Assembly: GCA_029817715.1 (NCBI GenBank)
Contig: JARUPY010000085.1
Span: 6,696,001 to 6,760,000 of the forward strand
Reading direction: 5' to 3'
Source of the DNA: Melastoma dodecandrum
Taxonomy: Eukaryota; Streptophyta; Magnoliopsida; Myrtales; Melastomataceae
DNA length: 64,000 bases
The notes beneath the pieces are model-generated. The model searched no databases. It was not told the DNA's origin and saw only the letters and a program-made list of their open reading frames with translations. Shown here one piece after another: positions 36,986 to 49,815 of the stretch. The number at the start of each line of letters is the position of its first letter. The first letter of the stretch is position 1. A program made the position numbers and the translations under genes.

Positions 36986-39900
36986 TCTCTCCAAACGCGC
37001 ACGATCATGTATTTTTTTCGTATTTTCCAGATGTACGTAATAATGAACAGGTTGCCAATCTGGGGAAAATGTGAAAGGATCGATAACACCGCCCATATGT
37101 CTCTCTGTCGATTCTTCTCTTGCCTCGGCGTTCTCGCTTGCCTCAGTATTTGCACAAACAAGATAAACTTATGTATGCGTCTTTTGATTCGTTGCAGTCG
37201 TGCAGTTTAGTTATAGTTAGCTGTTAATACACGCGACGAAGCAAAACGAAACATCCTCGGCCGGAACAGTAGAGATGGCGCACCGAACATCCGGTTTTAA
37301 AGTGCTTATCCATTTTAAAGTGTTGATTTAGCACGTCTTTCCAGCTCTTCCTTTTCTTCACAAAATGGCATTGCTGGAACGACAAACACACGAATCGTGA
37401 GCATTAAATTCGATGAAGTCATTTGGGAAGTTTATTATTGGAGTTTTGGCTCTTGGGGTATCCAAAGAAGCTAATTTAAAAAAACATTATCGTTCCATGG
37501 GAGCAAATAAACAGAATAACATGATATCTCGTCTATGGGCATCAATGTACAGGGAGTGTTTAATTTAGCTGCTTCATCATTAGTCCGGAAGATAACATAT
37601 TAAGTATGTTGTAATCATCATATTTTTAAGGATTCTGTTAAACCAACAGATATTACGTCCCCTTCAGCTTTTATCCTCTTCCGACATAACCTTTGGATCA
37701 TGGTGGTGTCCGTCTTCCCAGATTCCTTTTGAGACAAGTAGTTAATGAGGTCTGTTTCTTCTTACCCTTTTGTTTTGCCTAGGTGGAAAATATTTTTCCT
37801 TTCGTTTCGTCTCTTTGGACAAGCAATTAATGGGTTTCGCCCACGTCTTTGGAGATCTCAGACCAATTAATGGAGGCTCATTGTCAACCCTAGCAAGCTT
37901 TCATGTGTTAACGCTCTTGATTAGGACATGAGTAGGGCAGGAGGAGGTGTGGCCCCTTAGGAGATGAGCAATAAAAATGTAGGGAGGCATCACCGTGATC
38001 AAGACAAAACACTTTGCAAATGGATCAGATCCCCCCCCCCCCCCAAAACCCTCTCTTTTTACCAACGAGGGGAGCATTGTGAGGCCAACTCATTACTTAA
38101 ATCATTCTCGGTAATGGTAAAGCTTACGGACCGAGCATTCTTGTTAAAATATATAATATAAAACAAGTATTTACTTGAATTCTTAAGTTTTTAGATTAAA
38201 TGATGAAATTTCAACACTCAGTTACACTATAATTTCTGATTTGTTATAAATTTACATTCTCGTTTCTATGCAAAATTTTGGCTGAATGTACGTAGCAATT
38301 TACCACATGAAGTAGTTCGGTTTTTGGCCTTGAAACCAAAAAGAAAAAAAGAACCATTCTAATACAACGTTTGAGTACTACTACTCTTTTGCTTACCAAG
38401 AGAAAATTTTACGTGCGTGAATCTTATTCTCATATAAGGGTGATTCAACTGTTCCGTATATGTAGCCATGTAAATCATTGATTGGCACGCGATGAATTTA
38501 AAAAAAATATGCAACTTAATTTTTATCTAGTTTTTTTTTTCCAAAATTTCCATTTTCAATGTGCTTCTGTTTGTTTTCAATTTTATTTTTAAATGTTTAT
38601 ATATATATATGATTAGGATCAACCCTACTTTGTGGAGTAGTATTTTAGGTATATTAAGAAACATGTCATTATACTCCATGTACCGACATTGAATGCAGCT
38701 GTAGCACGTCGACAAAATGCATGTCTTCAATAGATAAACAATTAAAACTTAATCGGTTGACATACGCACAGGGAGAGGGATCGACGCATTTCTTTCCATC
38801 AGCTTCGTGAAACTTTCGGTCATTTCATTCCCGACCGACCCTATGTTCATCATGTACATGACTTCTCTCCATTTTTTTCCTTTTCTTGGCAAGAAACTAC
38901 AAACACATGAATCGAAAAATCTCAAGTTCATGTAATGAAGCTCAGCTATATTGTTACTTCCTTGTATGGGACGTAAATTATTATTAATCGAAAGAAAAAA
39001 AAAAAAGATGGGTACTCACCCCCAGTTTTAGGAATGTAATTAATTGGGAGGGGGAAGTCCACTTCCATTTAATGCTCCCTGTTCTTAAAAACAACGCACA
39101 ATTAATGAATAGGGGGGAGGGGGATTAGTTGTCTACATTATCCCCTGCTGCCATGTCCCTCGGCATAGATTTAGAACAATATCATCATTTACCATTTAAA
39201 TAGGAAGTGGAACACAAGCTTTATGTGTAAAATAAGAGGATAAACCGACACGTGCCCATTAATTGCTTCTAGGATATCACCGATGGGGTTTGGTGTCGGC
39301 AGTGAATTGGCCATTGGGGGGCGGGCATTTAATGCAGATTGATTATGTGTTCAGAGGCAGAGAGTTGGTCTCCACTTATGTTCGAGCACATTTGGGGTCA
39401 CTGTTCATTATGGCAAACCCTAACCCTTACCATACTTAATTATATGCTAACCCTTTAAAAATAGAATTAACAGAATGTTTTTCCTTTCCTTCATCGTGAT
39501 CATTATGATTGGAAAGACAATTCCTGATTTTGGTGGTGGTCAGTACAAGTTTCTCTGAGTTCATTTCGACTTGGGTCTGGGATGATATGACTTGGCGATC
39601 ATTGTTGTTTCATTTTCCTTTTTGATCATGCACATTTTACCAGGGCTTCAGGATGGTTATTATCGGTACAATGGTGGGAGGGATATACACAACCCTCCCT
39701 CGATTATATTTCCTTATGTTGTATATATTTGTTTCCTGTCAGTCCCAGTTGAAAATTATTGGAAACGAGATGAAGATGATTATCCCGGGTAATTAATGCA
39801 AGAGGTGCATGCATTTGGGAGTTTGTATTATATTATGTCACATCACATCATATATTTAAAGCAAGTAAATGTTAGGGATCAATTAATGATGTTCTCTGCG

Positions 39901-40785
39901 ATGCATTGATGAACACGGTCTCATTTTTCTCTTTTCCTTGTTTGAGAGTAAAGGAGATGCTCTGATTAGGTTATGCTTATGTTGTTGTTAAAAAATATTG
40001 ATTGTCCCACGTGAGAAGTGAACAGGAAGAACTTTGCCTAATAGCTATTTTGCGAGATAAAGTTTTTAGTTTCAAAATTTTTTCACTATTTTTTCTATTT
40101 GAAAAGTCAATTTTGTTCCTAAGAAAATCAGCCTTCCAAAATATTGATCACAATAAATATTTTTGGGAATAATCTTATATTTAACAAAAACTCAAGAGAA
40201 TTGATACCAAATTGGGATTGAGGAGAGTCCCTCCAAGGGGCCATTGGGCTTTCTGAGAAGGGTAATCGAGCCCTTCGTCTTTATGTAATGCATTTGAATA
40301 TCAATGGTGCCTCAAATTAGTGGACAATGTTTATAAGACATACTTCTTGTGGAGACCCTTCTTTTTTTCTAGCGCTTAGTATTGCTTTTGAGATGCAGAA
40401 TTTGACTACGAAAAGTTACCCTTCTACAGGGACTTCCTCTTGCTGGGAAACGTCATAACCCATTTGTGTCAGTCTTTGCCAAAGATAAAAGTTCCTTCAT
40501 GAGAAAAAAAAAAAAGACAAAAATTTGCAAGGAAAAGGAAGAATATAAACCTAGGAGAAGACGAAGCCACCCTCCCCTCTGCACGACATTGAGAGATCCA
40601 ACAACGTGCCACAATGCTTTCGATATGTGCAGACATCCCAGGCCGACAAACGAGAATTCTCCCACTCGGAGATCTGAATGTCAAAGCATAGTCACATAAA
40701 CGAAAGGCAGTAACATAGCAACTACCCTGATGTCTAAACAGATAAACAAAGCTTGCCACCTGAGACTTGACATCCCTGACCCAAA
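36986..40785. other. gene-poor AT-rich intergenic DNA
   Basis: No supported gene in 3.8 kb. All open frames are under 80 codons and lack domains or credible splice partners. It contains a C14 run at 38031-38044, poly-A/T tracts and the 3' flank of the ZFPL1-like gene from about 40500. Non-coding transcripts cannot be excluded. Confidence 0.55.
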
Positions 40786-43484
40786 TTACTGTTCATCCTC
40801 GATGGCCCGGTCATGGCCAAATCCCCGTTGTGCAATTCGGTAATATAGTATACCCATTGTCGCTAAGCAAGCCCTGCGTAAGAGTTCGGAGAGCATCCTC
40901 AGGGGGGAAAAGAAATATCTTCCTGAGAAAGTCGGGAAGGAATTATTATTACATTATTGCAATGACCAGCAATATCTTCCTTGGATCCATCCTCGACGAC
41001 TTTTGATGGCGTACACGAGTTTCTGAGCTATCATCGTGCCCATCTTTACGGGAAGGCGCGGTTACCGGAAGTGTAGGCAATGCATTTGACCAGAAAGGAA
41101 GCAATGCTCTGAGGAACTTGTGGCGAATTGGACCTGCGAAAACCACGTGAGATGTCAATATTATGGTTTTCCTCTCCTCATCACATTTTTTTGCGCATAG
41201 AGGAGTGATTAAGAGGAAAAGTGATGTGTTGCTAGATTGCCTTTCACTAACATGGCACAAAAGGATCAATTTCACATTTAATTTAATCAGTTGGGAGCTT
41301 CCACTCTTCAGATTAAAAAGATGCTCCCCAAAACCAAACTGAAGAAATGAAGCATTCGCAAAAAACAAGGTAACAGTTCACCTCTTCGACTATATTTCTT
41401 GCGATTTCTATCTGCATCGTCTGCATAATATGATGTCTCTGAGTTTTGCCGATCAGAGTGAAGTCCTCCTTTTCGTGTAGTTGCCCCAGGCTGATGCATG
41501 GTTATAAAACAATAGAAATGAATGGTCATGAAATCTAGATGGACGAAATGGGCTCTTTAAAGGATACAGAAATTTTTTTGGATAAGCCCTTACACCAGTA
41601 GGACTCGTGCTCTTCGTGAAATTTCCAGCTGAGCCAGGAACATCTATTTCCACAATGTCCGATACCTGAGATCTAGATATTCCTGGACCAGTCATCCCAT
41701 TATTTCCAGCCAAGGAAGTAGTATCAGTTGGCCCTCCAGAGGGACGAGCATAAGGCTCAGCTTTCGTTACCGGATGGTTTCCAAATAGATTCTTCTCCAT
41801 ACCAGTCTGTAGGTATACATACAAATAATCAATTCTTAGACAAACAAACAAAAAGAATTACGAAACATCATATCTGAAGAGGTTGCACCAAGAGCAACAG
41901 TGCCTCTACATTTTTTTGACGATGTTCTACAGACCCATATGGAAGGTCAACCTGTTGACTCCATTTGAATACCCAACACACAGACTCATTAGGCTACTCG
42001 GACATCTTCCACGTCATTCATTTTCAGATAATAGTTCTGCAGACCTACAATTTATGATAATTCCAAATGGAAAGAATAGAATAGGAAGAACCTGCAAGCA
42101 AATGTACTTCATTTTATTTTACCAATTGCAATGCGGCTTGTGAGCACTCACCTTTGTAATAGCATCCTTTAACTGAGAATAAAATTGTGATCCTGAATCC
42201 TTGAAGTTCTTTGGAGGCCATATCTGTAATGGAAAACATATTTATGATTACATGCCCAGTGTAAAAATAAGTATATGATAAGTATTAGAGGGACATGAAG
42301 ATTAGAGAAAATGATGATGGATGTTGTTACTATCACATGATGTCCCCTTAAACAATGGTATAGGTCTTACCATTGTGGAGCATGAAGGGCAAACAAAACC
42401 AGCAGGAGCAGTATGGGTAGGATAGCTTTTGATGTGTGAAACCAAGCAGCTCGTGTGCAGGACATCTGACATAAACCAAAACATACAGACGGTGAATAAA
42501 GTTTACGTGCTCGCATGCCCATTGATAGTTGTTTTTAAAATGTAGACAGATACATACGCAAGCACCCAAGCCGGGTAGTTTGTGACCCACAACCCTCATC
42601 AAGAACAGCCAGACATTGGCAGCACTTGGGAGGCCAATCATATTCTCCATCTATGACCCATTCAGAGTATGTACGCACCTATTAACAGAACATCATAATC
42701 AAAAGATCTCTCCAGTAAAATAATATTTATGGCTTTAAACTCTACTATAAAGGACAAGCCTACTCCGGCCAAAGATCAAATCTGAACCAGATGTAGCTCT
42801 ACATTAATGAAATGATTACTCAAATAATACAAAACAGCATGCAAGGGTTCAAACTATTCATCAACGACTGCTGCAATGAATCAATCTGCTATATTCAGCT
42901 CTGCCAATATTCCAATCAGTTTCTCATGTGGCAGCTGCATGCCCTCTTTAACATGCACCTCAGGAGTCACAATAACAACAACACTCGAGCCTTTATCTCA
43001 CCAAGTGGTTTGGCTACACAGATCCTATATTACCATAGGTCTCTATTTCTATCACAGTCCTGCAAGAACTCAAGTCAAAGTCTATCATTATTAATTAACT
43101 ACTGCGAAAAGCTTAACCCGTGGAAGCCCAACGAGCTGATGCATCGGTCAAACACCAACAGCAGCGAAGAGATGGGGATAATTACCACGCATGTCTGGTG
43201 CTCCTGGAAACAGACGCATTCCCCGCAAACCGGGACCTTATGGACGAAGCAGTACAACTTGGTAGCCTGAAATCAACCTCAAAAACAATCGGAAACCCCC
43301 AAAAAAGAGGAGATCCGAACAACAGATCCACGTCGAACTCAATCTAAATCCCACGCACAAAGCCAAGAACTCAACAACCGGATCCAATTCCTACGGATCA
43401 TCATCCCAGGCGACACAGCAAAATGATTCATGACCGGGGAAGGAGGAAGGATCGGTTTACCTTGCGGCATTTGCAGACCACCAT
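40786..43484 (-). CDS. ZFPL1-like zinc finger membrane protein
   Basis: Nine exons: 43461-43484, 43186-43266, 42558-42678, 42371-42465, 42152-42223, 41594-41806, 41382-41490, 40953-41133 and 40786-40873; 984 nt, 327 residues. N-terminal Cys/His-rich zinc fingers: MVVCKCRK, KVPVCGECVCF, then a RING-like region with WPPKCCQCLAVL, CLHVLHTSCLVSHI and FVCPSCSTM (residues about 1-110). The long middle is Ser/Gly/Thr-rich and probably disordered. A single transmembrane helix lies at about 291-310 (ILLVIAIMACLATMGILYY), with a short 17-residue tail. In animals ZFPL1 is a cis-Golgi tail-region membrane protein binding GM130; the plant role is not established. The intron before exon 9 interrupts the membrane helix, and its donor sits in ATAAT|GTAATAAT, so a plain reading ends one codon later at TAA. 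Head to head with BUB3. Confidence 0.93.
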
Positions 43485-43798
43485 CGAATTGACGGATCGA
43501 AAAGGGATTCCTGAACGAGGGTTTAGGGGACGAATGGATTTGGGAAATCAAAGGCGTCTGGATTTGGATCGAGAGAGTGAAAAACTGGTCGATGCGTTCT
43601 TCGTCTTGTCGTCGCTGTCCGTTAATTAGAAATGATATCAATAATAATTATTATAATAAATTATTATTGTAGTTGTTCGTCCATTTTTCTTATTTCCTTC
43701 GGCGTTCAAAATTTCAAAATCTTCCCCCTGACACCTCCAAACCCACCCCCTAGAATCGGTAACTAACTACGCTCCGACAACCGACGGCAGCGGCGGCG
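43485..43798. promoter_or_regulatory. shared intergenic region between divergent ZFPL1-like and BUB3 genes
   Basis: Only 314 bp separate the two start codons. This must hold both 5' UTRs and both core promoters, so a bidirectional promoter is likely. A short AT-palindromic segment (ATAATAATTATTATAATAAATTATTAT region) lies near 43641-43668. Confidence 0.6.
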
Positions 43799-45633
43799 AT
43801 GCAGGTGGCCGGCAGGCAGCTCTCCGACCCTCCCTCCGACGGGATCTCCAACCTCCGCTTCTCCAATCACTCCGATCACTTACTCGTCTCTTCCTGGGAC
43901 AAGACCGTCCGCCTGTACGACGCCGCCGACGACGTCCTCCGCGGAGAGTTCCTCCACGGCGGTCCCGTCCTCGACTGCTGCTTCCACGATGACTCGTCAG
44001 GTTTCAGTGCCTGCGCTGACGGCACCGTCCGTAGGTCTGTCTCGAAGTCCGAGCTGAGCTCTTGTTTTGCTTCTTCTGGTTTTCTCATCCTCCTTCTTGT
44101 TGACAGGCTTGTGTTCAGTCATGGAAAGGAGGATAATTTAGGGAAGCACGATGCTCCTGTTCGTTGCATCGAGTACTCTTATTCCACAGGTGTGATGTTT
44201 ACTCTCTCTCTCTCTCTCTCTCTCTCTTTGGCTCTCTGGTTAGGACTGGTAGTTACTGTTGGCAGCGACGTGAATCTGAAGATAGAATGACCCTTATTTT
44301 TTATACCAGCATGGATGCAACTTTTAGCTGAGGTTGGCTGGCACAGTTAGTTTTTCTCTATAAATATACCATATTCTTGATGGCAGGACAAGTAATCACA
44401 GGTAGTTGGGATAAGACGATAAAATGTTGGGATCCCAGGGGTGTCAGTGCACAGAATGCCACTCTTGTCGTCACATACCTGCAACCCGAACGTGTCTACT
44501 CATTATCACTTGTTGGACACCGTCTCGTGGTAGCAACAGCTGGAAGACACATGAACATTTACGATTTGAGGAACATGTCCCAGCCAGAGCAACGAAGGGA
44601 GTCCTCTCTGAAATACCAGACTAGATGTGTGCGTTGTTACCCAAATGGGACAGGTGAACAGTTTTGCTTTCTAATAGTGATAGTTGCGCAATGTGTTTTG
44701 CTTTTCCCGGGCATATTTGGTTGTCGACTGAAAATGGTTATCCTAGTTGCATATATGCGGCCATGTTTGCTTTCTTATGTGTGCTTGCCTGTAGCTGTGA
44801 TTTATCATCTTTTTTACTCTGTATTCAGGTTATGCCCTTAGCTCTGTTGAAGGACGAGTAGCAATGGAATTTTTTGACCTAACTGAAGCTAGTCAAGCTA
44901 AAAAGTCAGTGTCTTTCTATCCCTTCAATCTTTACATGAAGCAAGATACTGTCTGTGAGCTTGAGTCGCTTCTCTTGATTCCAAAAGTTATTGACATGCT
45001 AGTAATATGTTTGATCATCATCAGGTATGCATTTAAATGTCATCGGAAGTCGGAAGCGGGAAGGGACATTGTCTATCCAGTTAATGCTATTGCCTTCCAC
45101 CCAATGTGAGAAAATAAATATTATTGTTGGAAATAGCTAGTACATTTATCCTGGTAGTCTCGTGTTCATGCCAAAATCTATGTTGCAGTTACGGTACATT
45201 TGCAACTGGAGGCTCTGATGGTTTTGTGAACGTGTGGGATGGAAATAACAAGAAGAGGCTCTATCAGGTATGCCGTGCCCCGTTTTATAAGATCTGTTTT
45301 ACTTTGCATGCCAGCGTTCTTTATTGCCCTTTCATGGCTTTTGCAGTACTCGAAGTATCCCACAAGCATCGCAGCACTATCCTTCAGCAGAGATGGACGC
45401 CGATTGGCTGTGGCGTCAAGTTATACCTACGAAGAGGGGGATAAGGCGTATGTTTTCTTCATCATTCATTCTTATTCTTTATCATTGTCAATCCCTATAT
45501 AGACATGTAAGCATTATAACGTGGCTATCTTCTTTCTGTGTGCAGTCACGGACCTGACAGCATATTCATTAGAAGCATAAACGAGATAGAAGTCAAACCA
45601 AAGCCGAAGGTCCTCCCTAATCCTCCTGCTTGA
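43799..45633 (+). CDS. BUB3: mitotic checkpoint protein BUB3 (BUB3.1-like)
   Basis: Eight exons: 43799-44034, 44107-44189, 44387-44653, 44829-44904, 45025-45105, 45189-45267, 45347-45447 and 45546-45633; 1011 nt, 336 residues, close to the roughly 340 of plant BUB3.1. WD40 repeats are recognisable: [53 protein letters not shown] and the closing [11 protein letters not shown]. It ends in the typical basic Pro-rich tail [17 protein letters not shown]3 is a seven-bladed propeller that brings BUB1/BUBR1 to kinetochores; plant BUB3 also works at the phragmoplast. The conserved block [20 protein letters not shown] is intact. Intron 2 carries a (CT)13 microsatellite. All splice sites are GT-AG. Confidence 0.97.
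44202..44227. repeat. (CT)13 microsatellite in BUB3 intron 2
   Basis: Uninterrupted CT dinucleotides starting 13 bp after the intron donor; likely polymorphic. Confidence 0.9.
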
Positions 45634-46664
45634 GCAGCATTACAGTGGAGATGTCGCTCCTGCCATGGCTTGTACCGCTGGACATGCTTGCTCATGTCCT
45701 CCTGTATTCATTTCTAGCTGAGATTCATTTGTTGATGATCTCCTGCCATAGTGCTCTCTTGTACTGATTTGATTTGTGTTAGTAAAGACATCGGCATGAG
45801 TTCCCTCGCATGGGTTAAGTGCCCCTCGCCATGCTGTTTTCTCATAAGCTGATTTTTTCATGCTTAACCATTTGCAAGGTGTTATTAGGCTTATTCATGA
45901 TGCTCTTGATGTTACCCTGCAATGCCCACGCTATTCCCAGTCATTTACTAGCAAAAATGTAGCCAGTTTGGGTTTTGGGGCATTGCTATCTCATGGGAGG
46001 GATAATTCACCGGGTCCTCAAATAATACAGTGTGATCCCTATCGTTTTAAAATTTGCGGGGCTAATGCAAACCTCTATTGCAAGATACTAATCTGCATGG
46101 TGTGCCTTAAAGTGTGCACTTCTCAGCAACCATGCAAGCTTTTCTTTTTAATGGGAAGGGAACTTTTATAAGGCCAGAACTTTGATCTTCCAAAGGAGAT
46201 TCTAAAGTGACCATACTCCAAGATGTCAGATCAGCTCTCTTAATGTGGAAGATAAGGAATAAGGCAGAGGAAACAGAGGAGAATTAGCAATATTAAGTCG
46301 CCTATGCATCACTGAATCCAACTGCAAGCAAACTGACTCTACTACGTCCCCACTTTTGGCATCCCTTTTTATGCCTCCAGCAAATCTACAGATCACACTA
46401 CAAAGCTAGAGCTGAAACATTCAGCTTAAAGGAGGAGAAAATCACTTATTAACCAGGAACACAGCCTGTAAAGACAGGGAAGCTAATCGAAAGCAGAACC
46501 CATTGATTTCAAGAGGTAAAATATACCATAAGCTGGATATCAATCCTCCAAAAAGCAAGGCATTACATACTCAGAATTTCAAGAATCACCATAAACTATG
46601 ACATTGTCTTTCTACTTCTTCCATCCAACAACAAAGCTCTGTTGGATGAACCTCGGGGATCACG
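45634..46664. other. convergent 3' region of BUB3 and RPS29
   Basis: No coding signal apart from short shadow frames. It contains the 3' UTRs of BUB3 (+) and RPS29 (-). The roughly 1 kb spacing is longer than the two UTRs need, but nothing else is recognisable. Confidence 0.5.
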
Positions 46665-47327
<663 letters not shown>

Positions 47328-47447
47328 CCCCCTTCCTCAGCTCCCTCTCTCTTCTTCAGAATCTCCGGCGGCGGCGTTACAAACACTACGAAAGCCGCAC
47401 ACTGTAAGAAATGGCGGTCGACAACGCCCGGTAAAGGGAAAGCGGGC

Positions 47448-47539
47448 TATTTATACACATCGACGCCTTCCGAACCCTAGCAAAGACAATTGGGCCATGG
47501 CCCATGTTAACGGCTCATTTGTCAAACTCTATTTGGGCC
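47448..47539 (-). promoter_or_regulatory. RPS29 promoter: TATA box, telo-box-like motif, site II elements
   Basis: On the minus strand TATAAATA occupies 47455-47448, about 120 bp before the RPS29 ATG. A telo-box-like AACCCTAG is at 47473-47480 (+). The palindromic TGGGCCATGGCCCA lies at 47491-47504, with another TGGGCC at 47534-47539. Site II (TCP/E2F-type) plus telo-box is the standard combination of plant ribosomal protein promoters. Confidence 0.7.
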
Positions 47540-48243
47540 GTCAAGACAGTTAAGAAGGGGGAACTGTACTTTCTAACGTTGTTTCGTTAGTTACGACGAC
47601 TCGGAACTCAACTCCAACTCCGACACTCGTCCCAGAGAAAGCACGTGGTCCTTTTCTTTTCCCGATTTTTATAATTTCTTTTTTTCTTCCATTCGCGGCG
47701 GTCGTCGGACGCTTTTCTTTTCCTCCCCGGGATATTTTTCCCGATTCATTTTGTTTTTTCCTTTTCTCTTTTTCGGCGAGGGGCAAGAAAGAAGGTCAAA
47801 CCCCGTGGTCGAGGGCGTAACTCGGGTCTGGTCGTTTTGCTAGGGTTCTGTCGATTTTCTGGTCCCAAGTGTGTCAGCTTGCCAATTTTGACCCCTTCGT
47901 TGTCGTGGCATTTGATCGATTGTGGGTGTTTCTGGGATCTCTCTGATTGGGTGATGGGTGATTCTTTTTGGGGATATTCTTTGCTTAGGCTTCGGGATTA
48001 GTGAGGGGCTTTCGTGATCCGCCTCTGCTTTGCTTTAGTTCTGAGCTGGATCATGAAATTAGGGTTTTAATTTTTGTGGGTCGATTGGCATTGCGGTTTG
48101 GATGACTGACACTGTAGTTGATGAGTGCGTGCAGATGTGATAGAACACGGTCGGAGAATTAGGGTTTAGTGGTCGAGATTCGAAGTTTGGGGGTTTGTAT
48201 GTTTGAATGGTCAATTCTGTCAACTCCGGACTCAGGTGCGGAG
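47540..48243. other. upstream/5' UTR region of the Hfi1-like gene
   Basis: T-rich leader-type sequence with TTAGGGTTT motifs near 48057 and 48158. A 5' UTR intron is possible, with an acceptor such as GACTCAG at about 48230-48236. No coding exon is recognised. Confidence 0.5.
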
Positions 48244-49287
48244 ATGGTGCAGAATCGTCAGCACGGTCGAGTAGATATTCAGCGGTTGAAGTCCATGATA
48301 GTTAGTAAGATTGGGCACGAGAGAGCAGAGAAGTACTTCTATCAGTTGGGCCGAATGTTCACTTCCAGGATTAGCAAGTCTGAGTTCGATAAGATTTGCA
48401 TTCAACTCATCGGGAGGGGGACGCTCCGTCTCCATAATGACCTTATTCGTTCGATTTTGAAGAACGCTTCCTGTGCGCGCGAATGTCCAGCAGCAAACAG
48501 GAGCAGTAAGCTCGAGTGGCTTCAACCTGTTGTTGGGAAAGAGAAGAGTTACGGGCAGCCGTTGTCTGGTTTAGGATTTCCCTCATCGCCCAGGAAAGTC
48601 AGGTCTATTGGCAACCGGGGTTGCAAGTTTCGTGACCGTCTGAGTCCGCTGGGTCCTCATGGGAAGACACAGAATGTTGCGTCAAAGGAATCGGCTCCAA
48701 ATCTGCAGAGTCCGCCCGAATTGCAATCTCTGGGTAGCCGGCCTCCTGTAACTTCTGTTGAGGATGGAGAGGAGGTCGAGCAGCTGGCCGGGAGCCCTGG
48801 AGTTCAGAGTAAAAGCCTGGTCACGGCTCCTCTCGGCATTTCTGTGGATTTCAGTGGATCCCGGAAAGTCCTGTCGGAGATTTCCCGGATTAAAAAGTTT
48901 GATACAGCAAGCTGCCAGAGTACTGCTGTTTTGCCATGCACTAGTTCGTTGAAAAGCTGGATGGAGGATAAGCTGGAGATGGAAGGAATCAAACTCTCGG
49001 TCGGATGTGCTGATTTGTTGAACAACATGCTCGATGCATACCTAAAGGGTCTGATTGCTCCTGCCATGAGTATTGCAAGGTCCAAGAAACGGGAGCCCCT
49101 GCCATGTGCAATAATCGAAATAGCACCAGGGAAGTTCATCCAGAGACCAGTAAATTTGAGGGCTCTGTTTCCGTTGTCAATGTTGGATCTGCGTAATGCA
49201 GCAGAATTGAACCCAGGGATGCTCGGGCCAAACTGGCCAGTGCAACTCGAGAAAGTACTCACGCATTCTTTTGACCGCAGCTTGTGA
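48244..49287 (+). CDS. SAGA-type transcriptional coactivator Hfi1/ADA1 (TADA1) homologue
   Basis: A 347-residue single-exon frame from the ATG at 48244; another in-frame ATG at 48199 would add 15 residues not typical of the family. The N-terminal SAGA-Tad1 region (about 1-80) has RVDIQRLKSMIVSKIG, RAEKYFYQLGRMF, ISKSEFDKICIQLIGR and LHNDLIRSILKNA. The central part is Ser/Pro-rich. The second conserved block (about 235-300) has LKSWMEDKLEMEGIKLS, LLNNMLDAYLKGLI and the PAMSIARSKKRE tail. Hfi1/ADA1 is a histone-fold protein pairing with TAF12 in the SAGA histone acetyltransferase core module. Plant genes of this type are usually intronless in the coding region. Divergent from RPS29. Confidence 0.88.
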   Translation: MVQNRQHGRVDIQRLKSMIVSKIGHERAEKYFYQLGRMFTSRISKSEFDKICIQLIGRGTLRLHNDLIRSILKNASCARECPAANRSSKLEWLQPVVGKEKSYGQPLSGLGFPSSPRKVRSIGNRGCKFRDRLSPLGPHGKTQNVASKESAPNLQSPPELQSLGSRPPVTSVEDGEEVEQLAGSPGVQSKSLVTAPLGISVDFSGSRKVLSEISRIKKFDTASCQSTAVLPCTSSLKSWMEDKLEMEGIKLSVGCADLLNNMLDAYLKGLIAPAMSIARSKKREPLPCAIIEIAPGKFIQRPVNLRALFPLSMLDLRNAAELNPGMLGPNWPVQLEKVLTHSFDRSL

Positions 49288-49815
49288 GACCGAGATACCG
49301 GATTCAGGAAAAAAAAAAATTTGGCTTGACTTGGGAGTTGGGTGAGGGTAATAAACATTTAAAGTTACAGTGTGGTACCACAGAGAGAAGAAGAGAGGGA
49401 TTTTAGATTTATAGTGATCAGTTCGTGAAAAGCATTTGATGTCAATCCCTTCATGGGGAGATTTATCCGTGTTATATATTCTTAAACACCCTCTTAAGGG
49501 GTTTAATCTTGCAGATGTAAATTTGTAGAGAAAACGCCCTTTTGCAGATGCCTGCAATTTGGATGGGCCCCATTTCATATGCCTTTTAAGATTACAACTC
49601 TTGAACAAACTGGACAATATCCAACATCACAAGCAGAGCTCCCATCTCACATTCACTTGACAAACTGAAGTAAAATTGCAAAGAAAGGAAAGAAACCAAA
49701 CCACCATTTCCATTTCACCAACCTTTTCTCGATTAGCTACTACAACAACCTCTCTTCTCCAATAACTACAGGGAACGGTGCCGAAAACCGAAAACCTTTT
49801 CTTTCTAACCTCTTT
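49288..49815. other. convergent 3' UTR region
   Basis: Between the 3' ends of the Hfi1-like (+) and LRR (-) genes; no other gene is seen. Confidence 0.55.

Noticed and set aside
44202..44227. Tandem CT repeat considered as a possible CRISPR-like or satellite array
   Set aside because: It is a simple dinucleotide microsatellite in an intron; no spaced repeats exist anywhere in the window.
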